Shown here piece by piece: positions 13,341-26,494 of a stretch of 64,000 nt of DNA (positions within the stretch are counted from its first letter, which is position 1; each line of letters starts with the position of its first letter). Origin of the DNA: Limanda limanda (lineage: Eukaryota > Chordata > Actinopteri > Pleuronectiformes > Pleuronectidae); NCBI RefSeq assembly GCF_963576545.1, contig NC_083646.1:22671989-22735988 (forward strand), read 5' to 3'. The position numbers were made by a program, and so were the translations under genes. The notes beneath the pieces are model-generated. The model was not told where the DNA came from and did not search any database. It saw only the letters and a list, made by a program, of their open reading frames with translations.

Positions 13341-16300
13341 CCACATAGGGGTCATCTTCACATAGCCTAGCAGGTGGCTCTCATGGCCCTTAGGTGGGTG
13401 GCGCCCAAGATTTGGGAGTAGACCTTTTTTTTTGTTTTACTTTCTATATTGCTGGCTTTAAAGGGTCAGGGCTGCGGTCCAGCTGGGAGTACATGTATCC
13501 CTATGGCCTTTGCCGTCCATTGCTAACCAATATCAAAGCTCTTTAGAGAATGAGGCACACACAAAACAGAAAATGTACTGGACTGTACTCCATGGATTTT
13601 GGTATTCATTTCTCAGTTGCAGAAAGGAGTTGAGCAGCTTGTGTTCCGGGTTTTGGGGGGCTACTGTGATTGGTTGCCCTGATTAGTAGATATTCATAGA
13701 ACTAGAGTTACCTCCAGTAACTATCTTGGTTTTTTGTTAACAAAATTGTTCCTTAAATTTCCCCTTGAGGAGTGGATTTAGTATTGTGAAGAGTATTGGA
13801 TCTCGCCTCATAAACTTCTCAAACTTAACATGCAAATGTAGGTAGTACAAGGGTTTAAGAGGCTACAGGTTTATCGTTTTTTTTTTACTTTTGCATAAGA
13901 GTATGAGCATTGTGTGTTTGTGTGGAGGCGACCTTTGCCGTCTTTGGTGCTGTGAAGGGAACCATCTTTGGAGCACAGGCCTGAGGCCCTGCTTCTTCAC
14001 AATCACAGGAAACTCATTCATCCATCTCTTGTAACCTGAGAACTTCAGGGCCTATGGCACAATACCTCGTCCAAATCTCTGCACTCACTCAAATAGCAAA
14101 TTACCCATATATCAACATCAGGCCATTTATAAAAAGAAGGAAGTCTTAATCAATCTGAGCAAGCACTATTTCCTCTCATTATACAGCAGCTCATTTGATA
14201 TTTTTCTGCCCTGAGGGTTAGGGGGATCGTTCGAAGTCTTTCCGCTCTGAATTCTGTGGAATTCTTCCTACTCACCAATGCCTGTTGCTTACTCTGGAAA
14301 CACCCATGGGGTAAGCAGCTATATATTGTCCATTGTTGTGGTCAGGCCTTTAGGCCTATAGAATCTTTTCTTTCAGACATTCCACGATTTTCCTCCAGAA
14401 AACCACTTTCTCAAAATGTCCATGATCATTAGAATTATGTTTATACTTACTTTTTCTAAGATTTTTCATTGTGGAGCTCATTGTAGACTTCATCTACTAC
14501 CACCATCAGGGATCAATAACCCCAATACACAAACTTTTATCTTTCTGAATGAAAACTGAACATCATTGCTTTTTACTTCATGTTTACCACTCATGGAAAT
14601 AATTCTCCTTCCTTCTATTCTAATGTGATGAGATCCTGTTATGCAAATTATTTAATTAGGAACAAACTTGGCACATCAAGAAAGGAGAGCAACAAATAAG
14701 CAATGTCATGGACCGGTGTTCTTAATTTTAGAATGTGTTCTAGCTAAAAAGACTTTTTTCTTATCTCTGTTTCTGTCTCTCTCTTCACAACCCATCGCTG
14801 AGTGACTGTGAATATCAACAACTTAGTGAAGGCCGACAAGCACGAATCTAATCCTATTTCCTCCCACGTTCGAAGATTTGGGCTTGGAATTTTGATGCAG
14901 CTAAAAATACATTATGTATGTTATATCCACTTTTCCACTGCCTTTCTTCTGTTTAACACATTAAATGGTTCCTGGATGTGGACTGTTGAGACTCCTTGCT
15001 CTACCCACATGCTGACGCTGAGATTTTAATGATTTAGACTGTACTTGAACCTGCCATGACCACCACTGTAAAGCAATTTCTCGTAGTCCATTTGAATTAA
15101 CTGAGGAGCTGGGCCACCGCTCCATGCAGTGTCATGGTAAACCTGTTTGAACTCTAAACCACTCTGGTTGGATTTGGGTTTCCCAGCTTCCTGGATTCAA
15201 TTATATTCTCCAGAAAAATCTCACAGCAGCCACACAGAGCAGTCCCCAGGATTTTCCAACCCGGGCTGCTGTGTGATATCACCATATTCAATTTAGATAA
15301 AATACTGTGTGTGAGCATGTGTTTCAGAGAGAGAGAGAGAGAAAGTTGTGGTGGTATTTATTCATTATTTACTCATTTACAATAGATGTAGGAATTAAAT
15401 TCTGGTTGTATTTAATGTTGACCAGCAGACAGATACAGTAGAGTTGTATCACTGGCAGTTAAAGTCATATTACCGATGGAAAGAATTCACTCTCCTGTTT
15501 TGATCTCCAACAACCTCTGAGAAACACATCTCACTATTTAGCTGCTAAATGCTTCACTATATGTTTACCAGCTGGTTACTAACTTTGTCTGTTTGCTGAG
15601 GGGTAGATGGCCTAGAGAGGGTTTTTGGAAACAACGTTGATTAGTCTGAAGCATAACAGAGGTCCATAAAACTCTAAAATGAGCTGAAAGACAAGATACA
15701 CTCCATAAAGATTACAGGAACTGTATGCACCATTTTCTGTGGGATTTTCTTACTGAGTATTCCTTTTACACCCATTAATCCATTATTATATACGGATTAG
15801 TGCAGCTATAAATTCATATAATCTACATACAAAAATATTCTCTTTCTTTTTGTTTAATTCTGACGAATTGAGAGGGCGGCTGCAGGGGAACATGGGAGAT
15901 GTTTGCTCGAGTTGTGTTGGGGCCGGTCGCTCTGAGCAGTGCAGGTCCCAGGTGAGAAACTCCACAGTCTCCTGTTACCAGTCTGTGGATGAAGATGAGT
16001 GAGTCCGAGGTCAGAGGTCAACACACAGGGAGGAGATGAGGAGGTCTGGTGGATCCTTTCAGCATGTTGACAGGCTGTGCACATAAGTACCATAACATAT
16101 GAAACAGGTTTCATCCGACGTTGCCTCATTTATCTGGAGATGGCAATGTCCACAACTAATGGTAGGATTTCCATGACATTTGGTAAAGAGATTCATTGTC
16201 ACCAGAGGATACACAGTGTCGGCATTGAGCTCGAGGCAGGTCTCCCTCAGTAAAGCATGGGCTGTTGCAACACACCATGCTACCACACCTTGTTACACTT

Positions 16301-17210
16301 ACCATCCATGTCATCTTCCACTCAAATATAGAACACATGTGCTCTACAGACAGAGAAGCTGCTTTACAAGCAGTCGTCAAGGTACGATAGCCAGGAAGTG
16401 GAAGTGTGATGAAACCGTAACCACATTCGATGGTGCAGAGGACGAGGATAATGGCACCATCATGAAAAGCTTACATGTATCAAAACTACAGAATGTTTGA
16501 ATGTTTTCAGTGAAGCATTCCAAACTCATTATCTCTTTCACTTAGAGACAGCCATGTCAAGGAACTGACCAATTATCCTGCTGAGGAAACTAACCACTGC
16601 TAATAATAGCCGTTGATAATCACAGGCGATGAGAAGCCTCTGACAACCTGTAGTTTCTCTTCTTAGAGTTTGACCGATGGATGCTATGGGCATAGACGCC
16701 TGAAGAAGGTTTTAAAAAGGTTTGTGCAATGTTTGTGTAATGATTGTACTTTATGTGCACAATTTTACCAAAAAATCTAATCATAACAATATAGATATTT
16801 ATAGATATTTCACAGCAGTCCTTGATTTTGGTATATCTAAACATACGGCATTGGCATTTGCTGGAAGCCTTCCTCGACCTCCTGACTGTGTTACCTACTA
16901 ATAGTCCATGCCCCTCATTCAGATGACCTGAAAATGCCTGGATTTTCCTAATACATTCAGCCTGAGTGCAAACCTGAGCTGGGCGAATTTGCTTAATCCT
17001 GTTAATCTAGTTGATATTGCTGCAGGGAGGGGCCCCGAGGTGCTATGGGAGACCCTGATTGGGTGTGATGTCATCTGTTTCTGCTGCCTAACTGGGCTTT
17101 GCCTTTAAGTGCTTTCCAGTATGTTTAGAGATCAAAAGCCACACTCGCCAGAGCAGCTTTAATCACCTCCTCTGCTAGGGGCAGGTGTATGCGTGTGTAT
17201 GTCAGTCTCA
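13341..17210. other. Intergenic, no gene recognised
   Basis: The first ~90 bases (GTAGGGGTCATCTTCACATAG and beyond; approximate) could be the tail of the DIRS-like element. A GA run lies at 15327-15343. The block at 16980-17110 is low-repeat and is noted in the findings. The longest frame is 106 codons (16180-16500), without recognisable motifs. Confidence 0.45.
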
Positions 17211-17222
17211 GTGTGTGTGTGT

Positions 17223-17277
<55 letters not shown>
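17211..17277. repeat. (GT)n microsatellite with one GTAT interruption
   Basis: Some 33 GT units with an interruption near 17227. A second, imperfect GT/GC/GTTT tract lies at 17412-17463. Confidence 0.95.
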
Positions 17278-17278
<1 letters not shown>

Positions 17279-17463
17279 ATAGTATTGGTTGCGCGGTGCG
17301 GATATGCAAAGGGTTGCTGGCATTTCCAAAGATAGCCAGGCTGACATTTCTATTGACTTTGATGTTGATAATCCCTCACAAGTTCCCCAAAGGGAACTGA
17401 TATTCTATGTGAGCGTGTGTGTCTGTGTGTGTGTGCGTGTGTGTTTGCGTGTGCATTTGTGTA

Positions 17464-18274
17464 TTTACTCACAAGCTGTTGGGTCAGAATCAACATCATT
17501 GGTGTTTACCTATCAAAATGTTCCAGTTTGGAATGTAAACAGTTTTTTCCATCTATTTTGAATTTTTTTTAAAATCCTGAGTAAAATCTTGGGCGATTTA
17601 TTTTTAGAATTTACCGGCTTTGATCCTTGTGATTTCCCCATGGACACATCACAGTTAAAGGCCATGACATGACTGTTTAAAGGGCACTTTAATGTTGTGT
17701 TCATTTATAGTGAGACGTGGGATGTGCCAGAGGTGGAAAACACCTTGTTTTGAGCTGCATGTTTAAGATACCACATTGAAAAATATTTAAAAATAACATT
17801 TGTTTACTCTTGACTGCTGGCGTTTTTTTTTATTTTTTCATGTTACACTGGGAACTGACATTTGACAACGCTGATTTATTGATGAGGGAATATGACTTAA
17901 AATGTAGTTTTATTAGATACATCATTGTACAGCATAGACAGTTTCATAAACCAATATTCCAATATATTTCCCTCTGCTCTAAAATATTGTATTTAAGCCA
18001 AATGAGAAACATGCATTGTGTTTTTCTCACATTTTGCTGTTTTTCTCTGTTTGCAAAATGAATAAATAAATAAAATGGGCAGTAAATACATCTCGCTATG
18101 CGTTCACTGGTCTACATATCATCATCAGCCAGAAAGGAAGCTGCCACTCAGAGCAATAAGTTGACCCTAAAGCTTGGTTCTGGAAATCAAGACTCCAAAG
18201 CAATCCATTCCTCCACGCCCCAGTCTCCTCCTTTGGATCTGTGGGGTTCAGTTCAGTTTTCCAGAGAGGCTGCA
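17464..18274. other. Intergenic, no gene recognised
   Basis: AT-rich spacer between two GT tracts. A short AATAAATAAATAAAATG run lies at 18059-18076. Confidence 0.5.
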
Positions 18275-18424
<150 letters not shown>

Positions 18425-18549
18425 TATGTTGATGAAGTTTCTAACACAAGACATATGGAAAAATGAAAAAAAAAACTACAAAACAAAAGGAATATCTGTG
18501 GATGAAAAAGTGGAGCAATACGCGTAGAAGACACAGACAAAGATGTCGA

Positions 18550-18757
18550 GAGAGTGTCGTTGATTGGGGTTGACACCAGTTTCGATGTTTTGTAAACAAA
18601 AACACGTGAGCGGAGTTAATACGTTAGGTCTCTGCCTGCTGCACCCCCTCACCTGAATGAGCAGAGATTTCTGTCGTGCTGTGAACACATCTGAGCAGAA
18701 AATCCTGAGTTGTTCATGTGTGAAAGGTAACCTCCGGAGAAAGTCAGGAAACTGATG
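18550..18757 (-). repeat. Copy 1 of the five-copy 'CTCCGGA' repeat family (fragment)
   Basis: TTGTTCATGTGTGAAAGGTA followed by CCTCCGGAGAAAGTC (18711-18748) is the reverse complement of the segment at about 63730-63770 (GGACTTTCTCTGGAGTTTGC, CACACATGAACAAC). The phrases GCTGCACCCCCTCACC and GAGCAGAAAATCCT upstream also correspond to 63776-63820 inverted. Strand is given relative to the 57.4 and 63.7 kb copies. Confidence 0.65.
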
Positions 18758-18793
18758 TTGATGTTGATGAAGACGATGATGATGAATATAAAG

Positions 18794-18824
18794 ACCCTAA
18801 CCCTAACCCTAACCCTAACCCTAG
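18794..18824 (-). repeat. Interstitial telomere-like repeat (CCCTAA)n
   Basis: Four perfect CCCTAA units plus CCCTAG, immediately after a GATGTT/GATGAT-rich stretch (18752-18786). Confidence 0.95.
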
Positions 18825-21344
18825 ATGAAAACCAAGTTGTCACATGGAACAACGTGGATTCACAGGGATAGCTCATGCTTTGAGTCAACGCTCTAATATG
18901 CAGTCAAGATTCAAATTGTTGGCTACTGGATTGGACAAGTTCTTTCATTTTCATAATCAGCCTCATCCAACCTCATCTTCTGCTCCATCAGGGGTAATGA
19001 GCTACTGGTGCTGGAGGCAGCAGGAGGGAGAGGAGTCATGGAAGGAGGAGCAGCTGGAAGAGGAAGAGCAGCATGGAGCAGGGTCTTGATTTACCCTCAG
19101 AGAGAAAAATAGAGATAGTATCAGTTCAACATTTCCTATTAATCTGTGAGCATTTATATTTCATGGGAGGCTGTTGCTTGCTATGGCCTTCTGCTACTTG
19201 ATGTCTTTGACTAAATGCTTTAGATCGCAATGATCACGTGAACGTACCAGTACCCAGGCACCTCCATGAGTAATTGCATTATAGGATCAACAAATACATA
19301 ATCCTTATAATCAACCTATCAGATCTGTATGTATTACATAATATTTTTAATAAAAACTTTATGTTTATTAAATTTGCTCTCACAAAAATAGTGATAAAAA
19401 TCGTAGTTGAATAAATGTTTGTTATGTTATCTTCCCTAGTTGTTACTCATTTAAAAGCTGCAGTATCTCCACTGAGACTGGACAACCTCTTCTCACAGTA
19501 TCCAAGTGAGATCGCTGCATTTAGATAAAAAACGATTTCTTCCCATTCTTTGAGTTTTGTTTTGGATGTAGCACCAGAGTCAGATATTTGTTTTCTGGTG
19601 TTTTATTTGAAACACCAGATGGGAGCAGCAGCAGGTCTTGTGGCCAGCTGTGGTCTCATGTGTGTTTGGGACTCTCCATAATAAACCCACCTTGATTTGC
19701 CATGAAACTACTTTAATCCATTTTGTCCATTATTTTATATGATACGAGACATTTTGGTTAATACGCTACCAATTACATTTACTCTGTGACATAAATTTTT
19801 ATTTTCTTGAGTGAATTGAATTTAAAATGTTATTTTTTCATTGGTTTCATAATCACAGTGTGTTTTTACTATCACAGACTGGTCTCTGATCATGTGGTTA
19901 TTGCAAGCGAGCTCGCCATGAAAACTGATGTCAGTCATAGCAACGGAGCCTAGCTCAAGACTTCTCACCTTTCCTGAGTAATAGGTGATCTCAGCAGCTT
20001 TGAGAAAATCTTCAGTTAGAAACCTTTAGTGGAACTTGGTAAAGCTTTGTGGTAATATCAAATGCTTTGTGAAATGTGTTCATGAATTGATTGACAGTTG
20101 TGAGCTCCCTTATTTTGTCCTTATCTGATTAATTAGAAGAACAAGCTTACTGATCATTTTGTGACTACCTGCATTTCTGTTTACTGTTTCATAGAAGCCC
20201 CTGGCTGTACTGCTCTACATTAAGAGATTGAGCATATTTCAATTTGAAAAAGTGCTATGGCCAAAGAACTAAATCTAAGAACTAAAAATGTGTCAGTTTT
20301 GATCAATAAATGGAGATGAGCTTCTTCTGTGGCTTCTCACCAGGCAAGTCCGATGCCTCCAAAAGCAAAATACTAAATGTTCAATGAGGTGAAACAGAAG
20401 CTAAAGGATTATGGCAATGACTAGAGGCAGTTAACAACCCTGTGCATGAGTCTATGAGAATAATGGTGAATGGCTGCATGGAGCATGTGTGGCTGTAATC
20501 TGCTGAAGGGCAACCGGATACTACACAAGAGGGAAAATGTGTTGTGGACTGATTAAATTAAGACTTAATCGTTTGCAACATCTTCAGAACTAGTTCAAAC
20601 TAAGACAAGCACTTCCTGTTGGGGTGAACCAGTCCGAGTACACTTCATCCCAAACATCCTAAAAATATGGCTTTGCTGAAGTTGTTCTGTAGAAAGATTG
20701 ATTCACAGGTTCTTCTGGACATTGTTCAGGTCCGAGCCTGGGGGAACTAAGGCATTCTGGCTTTAAGATTCCTTCAGTAAAAAGTGCATGTCTTAACATC
20801 AGTGGGATATTGAGCAGATGTGCCTGTTAAGGCCATCGGAGTTATGTTTACCTTGAAATGCAATACATCCTGCTTCCACACAGCAGAGTGACGGTTGTAT
20901 GTCAGAGGTTAATGGTGTCATTAGCCCTGCAGGAGAGTTAGGGGCCACAGACTTCAGAGGTCAGTCAGTTAGTCTCCGTCACTGAGTGGCAGGCCAGTGT
21001 ATCTGATCAACTTATGAAGGAGTGTAGTGGTGAACCAGACCATAGTCTGACCCCTGATGTCTTTGGCTGAAATGTCAGCTCTGGATAAATGCATCTTATT
21101 TCATAGTTAGTTTGATATGAAAAGGTTTTGGAAAATGTGCTTGTTGCTTACATAATGCAGAAAAAATTGTAATGGCATCTGCCGTGATAAATTCCTCCGC
21201 TCTCTTTGCATTATTCAAATTGTCTTGAAAAAGCATGTAAACAGAAGCTGCAAAATAACAGCAAATGATACAATTTAGCTACAATGTTTTGGGGTTGTTT
21301 TTGTGTTTTTATTTAGGTATAACAAATAATTGTTACACACAGAT
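18825..21344. other. Intergenic, no gene recognised
   Basis: A purine-rich patch at 19010-19085 (GGAGGGAGAGGAG type) gives a Glu-rich 81-codon frame that I regard as compositional. The rest shows no coding or repeat signal. Confidence 0.45.
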
Positions 21345-21450
21345 GGGCAACATTACAGCTCCTGAGACTGAAGCCAAACATCTTGATCGGCCCCTGGTGG
21401 CTGGCTGCAGTAAAGGTCATAAATCCCACCCCTTTCATGTTAGCAAAAAG
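21345..21450. repeat. Probable teleost interspersed repeat fragment
   Basis: Contains ACATCTTGATCGGCCCCTGG followed by TGGCTGGCTGCAGTAAAGGTC, a phrase recalled from many fish genomes. The family name is not known to me. Confidence 0.55.
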
Positions 21451-23135
21451 CACATGAACCAAAACGTTAAATGTTAAAATATGATGAAGCTGATTTATTT
21501 ACGATACCGATTAATTTATGTTAAGTACGCTGCAGGGAGGATTACTGGGTGACTGTCCTCAATTGACACAACTGCCGTCATTTTGCTTTCTGTTTTTTCT
21601 TTTCTTATTTCTTCCCCTTTTGGGGTAAAATCAACAATTGCCCTCATGGAGAGGTTTTGAAGGGCCTCTCCTTATATTTGTAACAAAGTTTAGTTTTTTA
21701 ACTGACTGTGCAGTATTACGTATCAATTCACTTGAAAAAGAAAGGAAAATGCCAGGTTAAATAAACTTTCTTCATGTTAGGGTTCTAAGGGCCCTGGGTA
21801 GTCAACCCCACAGTACACCCTTATATTAGTAAGGCCTGGCTGCAGACTGTGCTAGTCCATGCTTGTCTGTTGTTGTCTTTCCTCCGATCTGTGTGTGAAT
21901 GAACAGGTGCTGGAGTCAGTCACTGACACTAGCAGGCTCCGATCACAGCAGAGGGGAGATCCCGTGCCTGAGCAGAAACCAATGCTTTATCAGGACAGGT
22001 CATCTCCTGCTGGAGGAAGTCATGTCATCTGATATGCTCTGCCCCAGCCTCCCCTTCAACCCTCCTTTATTTCAACTTCCCTCCCACTGTCCTGTTCCCT
22101 CCTTTATCCTTAATGCAGTCACGCATCCTCCCCACCTACCACTCTTCTACTTTACTCAGTTCAAATGAGCTCATAGCACACTATTCTGACATGATTTACA
22201 GTGAAGACTTCAGACTGTGACCACACAGCTCTGACATACTGACCTGTATGAAGGGAGCATATGATCAAACCAAAGTTTTACTACATCATTGCTGAATATA
22301 TTAAGCTCTTTTTTCAGGTTTCTATCTAACCGAGGCCTGTTTCATATGATTATTTACTCAGAGGAGATATATTGTGGTAATAATCAGGTTCATAATATGA
22401 TAAATGTTCTTCCTCACACAGTATATGGATATTATATTGCGCTGTCCTTGTTTCCTTTGGACTGAAGCAGTGATTTGATAAAAGAGTATAATTCAAAGTG
22501 CAGCTGCCCAGATTCAGGTTACAGCTCAGCATTGGGAGTTGCTCTCTTCACTGGGGATACATGCGGAGGGGAGGAATAATAAGAGTCCCGGGTGGAAGTG
22601 AGATCGGACACCAGAGATTCATTGTGCTGGAATCTAACATTTCTTCACATTTGAAAAGCATTGGCTAGATCATGTGACTGTGTGAAGTTCTAAACTGGAG
22701 TATCCCAGTTTTCTCTGATTGCACTTTGGTTAGATCAACTTCACACAGTCTTGTCTGAGGTTGATAGTTAGTGTATAATGGGATGTCAGCTTGCTGAGGA
22801 CATCAATACGCTTACTCTCGCCTCAATCCTGGATCTGTAGTATCAAGGAGTTTAGATTGAACTATGTGTTGTACTCTTGGCCACTGGCCACAGAGCTGTC
22901 AGAAAAAACCCTCCTCCATGAGCACAGTGCTGCTGTGACCCTCTTTTAGGGGCAGTTTACCTGTGCAGACAGAATTTTGGGACACTGGGACACTTAACAG
23001 AATCTTTGAACCTTCCCAGGACCCCTGAGAGACATGGCTGCCCTGTTTGAGAGGCACACACCGATGTTTGTATAAGAGCATGAACAGGTGGGCAGCAAGC
23101 ATCCCTTCCCTTTTTACACCTTTATTTTTTTGCAG
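21451..23135. other. Intergenic, no gene recognised
   Basis: A pyrimidine-rich stretch at 22045-22155 and ordinary AT-rich sequence. The last 35 bases form a strong polypyrimidine tract leading to an AG at 23134-23135; see the findings. Confidence 0.45.
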
Positions 23136-23470
23136 TTGCATTTAGAGAGGGCGGCCTGTCTGCTCACAGCTGTTACACCACTACTGCACACCACAGAAAC
23201 GTAAGTCCCCTGTCCTTGTGTTCCCACACCTCTCACCGGCCTGCACAAATCTCTCACCCGTTTGCCAAAGCCTCTCCTTCCTCTCATCGGGTCTGCGGCA
23301 GTATCCCTGGGACTTCTGGATATGCGGTTATCTTTCATCCTGCCACTGCAAAGTCAACTATATCCCTCTCACATAGCACAGTGCCGGATGTTCCAGTGCA
23401 AAGAAGGAACAGGCCTCCGTGTGTCAGTGTGTCCCTCACCACCCTCACAGCTCCGGAGATGAGACCGCAG
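23136..23470 (+). other. Candidate exon of unknown gene or lncRNA
   Basis: The block is preceded by a long polypyrimidine tract ending TTTATTTTTTTGCAG and followed by CCGCAG/GTAGGG, an acceptable 5' splice site. One frame (from 23138) is open through the whole 335 bases. Its translation is rich in Ser, Pro, Thr and His and has no domain I recognise. No homologous exon chain could be assembled with confidence, although the nearby stretch to 23709 ends in GTCTGAG/GTAACT. It may be a chance pairing of splice-like sequences or a non-coding RNA exon. Confidence 0.2.
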
Positions 23471-24000
23471 GTAGGGTGTTGTGTTAAGAGCTTATAGCTG
23501 CAGGCTGAAGATAACTGACTTCCACTGCTGTAATTGCTCTCTAATTACACTGCACTCTATTTGTGTGTTAACATGTGTAATTACATATCTGTGCGACCCT
23601 GCATATGCTCACATTTGAGGCTCCACAGCTGACCTGGAGCCGAGTACAGAACGAACTGAAGGAATACTGGAAGTGCTTCTCCCTGGATAGAAGCAGATCT
23701 GGGTCTGAGGTAACTGTGATCCTTCGCTGTCAGTCAACTTCCTGGCGTTTCTGCTGCGCTTACCCTCGAGGCTCAGCTCTCCATGTTACAACACAACAAT
23801 CATCACTCTGTCAGACGAGAGTCTCAGCCGTCAGATTGAGCCTCCACCAACCTCCAAACCTGTTCCTCTGCTTAAAAACTCTTTGTCTCTGTAGCATTCG
23901 ATATTAGTTTTGTCCAGCACTGTGTTTCCTGGTTTTGAACTTAACGAATAATCATGCAAAATTACGAAAAAGAACTGTGGTGTTCAATTTGATGATGTCA
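23471..24000. other. Intergenic, possible second exon-like stretch
   Basis: The frame at 23605-23907 (100 codons) includes a well-formed segment ending at a donor-like GAG/GTAACT at 23709. No family match was recognised. Confidence 0.3.
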
Positions 24001-24115
24001 CAGGCTGCTTTCAGACATGCACTGGAACTCGAGAGAGGCTCCCGGCTTTCTGTGGATGGGCTGCATGTGCGAATACAAATGTCAGAGCGAAAGCCTCCGC
24101 ATTTTCAGAAAAACC
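24001..24115. repeat. Copy 2 of the five-copy 'CTCCGGA' repeat family (fragment)
   Basis: GCTGCTTTCAGACATGCACT and GGGCTGCATGTGCGAATACA align with the first 100 bases of the 53.4 kb copy (GCTGCCTTCAGGCATGAGCT, GGGGCTGTATGTGAGAACGC). Confidence 0.6.
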
Positions 24116-24177
24116 AATTCCAATTCTGAAAATGGCTTTTCAACCCAAATTGCAGGTACAACAACATTCAAAATCTG

Positions 24178-24472
24178 TAGCCAATCCCAGTCGGTATTGG
24201 GCAAGGGTTGAGAGACACGCTTGGCAGTTGGACAGTCCATCACAGGGCTGACATGTGGTGACAAACAACTATTCACACTCACGATCACACCTACAGGCAA
24301 TTTAAGATTCTCCAAGCTGCATGTTTTGGGATAGTGGGAGGAAACCAGAGCACTCAGTGAAAACCCATTCCTGCACTGGTAGATCATACAAACTCTACAT
24401 AAGAGGCTGTAGGCACATTCAAACCCAGAGCTTTCTTGCTGTTAGGCAATAGTACTACTGCCGCATCATGTA
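24178..24472 (+). repeat. Teleost interspersed repeat, family B copy 1
   Basis: Shares ordered phrases with the copies at 40.0 and 61.0 kb: CCATCACAGGG, GACAAACAACTATTCACACT, CTGCATGTTTTGGGA, GTGGGAGGAAACC, and a tail (CAAACCCAGAGCTTTCTTGC) whose consensus I recall as ending in a TGTGAGGC-type sequence. It is one of the commonest fish dispersed repeats. The name was not recalled. Confidence 0.8.
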
Positions 24473-25725
24473 GAATTATATATTTTGAATGACAAAGTGT
24501 GTTTTTTTTATTATTATATATATATAGTTGTTTAAATATTCATTCCTGCCAAAGTCCAGTATAAAACACAATCAGATATGTGTGAGAAAATCAACAAGCA
24601 GGAGATCTTAGCAGTGACTCGATGGTTGATGCTTAATGTGTCGGAAATTCACATGTCTACCTCTAAAACACTCTAACCTTACACTTCCATTACTACCTCT
24701 TGTCCCTCTAAAGTAAACATCACTAGCATGTTTCTGACTGTCTTTTAAATGAGCTCACCGGCTACAACTGGACCTCTGAGTTTAATGTGTTGGGGAGTTG
24801 GCTACCACTGCGTGTGTGAAAAGAAGTTGGATGAAGCTTCTAGCGTCTCAGTGTGTCTGAAAGACATCCGTGATGTCATCGGAGTCGGCGTGGGTTGGGG
24901 CTGAGGTCTACGAGTATGAAAATAAAGAAAATCTGGAGGTGTGGAGTTAGTGAGCTTATCGTGTCTCTGTAGCTTACTCCTCCTCTCTGCTTGAGGCTAG
25001 AGGCTCCTGGCTACATTAGATCCCAATAGTATAACACAAGCAATATCCAAGACAATACTGTTGGCAGTTGAGATGCATTGTGGGTAATGAAAAAGACAAG
25101 TCTTGGCATGTAAAAAGAATGTGTTGAATGAGAAAGATGATATCTCTGATTTTGATCGTTATTTCCATTTAAGTCCAACAATGGAATTTTTGCGGAGCAA
25201 GTTTTCAGAATCTACTATCTCCCAAACATTGTTGGATTTGTGATGAGGCAACTAAAAATCCCACAATCCTTATCAGTGTGCAACATGATCAATATTCATA
25301 TGATTAAGTGTGATGAGTATAGAGACACAAAGAAGACAGAGCTCTTAGATATTCTTGTTATCAGTCCCGTGTGTGACTGTGCTTGTAAAGGCTGCTGTGT
25401 TCTTTACAACTCAAACAAGAGTAGCTATAGTAACTGCCTCACCAGAAGTGAGACACAAGTGTCGCATATCAAAGATGAATGTTGTGGACTGTCTCAAAGA
25501 GAAAATGCTTTGTTTATCTTGCAATCATTTGATACGGTCCTGCTTTAAGCCAGTACAGGTTGAACATACTAAACAGATGGTGTATGTATTGTTGTCAGTA
25601 CTTTGTTCTGTGAATGATACCATTCAATGCAAGTTCCCGTGGGAAATGCTTGTCCTAGAATTACCTTGGCATTTAGTTTCACTTAATATTGTTTGGGACC
25701 TCTCAAACCAGTGTGCATGGCCACT
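24473..25725. other. Intergenic, no gene recognised
   Basis: The frames at 25240-25548 (102 codons) and 25355-25765 (136 codons) overlap in different phases. The longer one runs into the TCAATCAA head of the next repeat, so neither is taken as a gene. A TATATATATA run lies near 24517-24527. Confidence 0.45.
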
Positions 25726-26494
25726 ATCAATCAATCAATCAATCAATCGGATTTTATTTGTATAAGCCATATTCACAAATCACAATTCGTCTCATAGGGC
25801 TTTAACAAGATGTGAATTTCTCTGGCCTTAACCCTCAACAAGAGTAGGGAAAAACTACAACAACAAAAAACTTTTAACTGGGTTAAAAGAAGGTAGAAAC
25901 CTCAGAGAGAGCCACATGTGATCCCTCTCCCAGGACGGACATAAGTGCAATAGATGCCACATGTAATGGAGAACATCAGAAAGATAAGGGTATTTACAGC
26001 ATTTATTAGAAGAAACAGTTTGTAGCATTATGGAAGGTAAATTAATTGATGGATCATTGTCAGTAATGGTTGATTATTTCAGTAGACATATTGTATATCA
26101 AGCAGTCTTGTTGTAATCATAGTCTATGGTCAGCAGCCACCACGATCAGGATCCACCATCAGGATTGGATGCCACCATAGTCCCCAATCATGATCCACTG
26201 CTGCCATCAGGATCCACCATCAGCTGCTACCTCCACCGTGGTCCACCACCACTATCAGATGTCAACACGATACAGGATCCACCATTACTATCTCGATCTC
26301 TGATTCGCTATTCACAATCATAATCCACGATTTGGCCTCAGCTGTGGACCTGGGTATGCAACCGATAAGGCATCAGGACTCCAGGGAAGAAGTCAAGTCG
26401 GTAACATGTATTGATGAGACATTTATTTCTTTGATGTGATACGGAGGGAGAAGATGAAAGAGAAGCTGGAAGGAGAACCTCCATGATTCACTAC
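25726..26494 (+). repeat. Long teleost interspersed repeat headed by (TCAA)n, family A copy 1
   Basis: Starts with five TCAA units (25726-25747). Then come ATTTTATTTGTATAAGCCAT, ATTCACAAATCACAATTCGT and CTCATAGGGCTTTAACAAGA, a non-coding middle with GAGAGAGCCACATGTGATCC, a run of ATCAGGATCCACCA-type units (26130-26285), and an end near 26494 after TCAGGACTCCAGGGAAGAAG. This layout is familiar from percomorph genomes and is non-coding in this copy. I regard the ~770-bp span as one element, and its ends are approximate. Confidence 0.8.

Noticed and set aside
18649..18888. Arg-Val repeat frame on the minus strand
   Set aside because: It is only the telomere-like CCCTAA tract translated.
25355..25765. 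136-codon plus-strand frame
   Set aside because: Overlaps another frame in a different phase and runs into the (TCAA)n head of a repeat.
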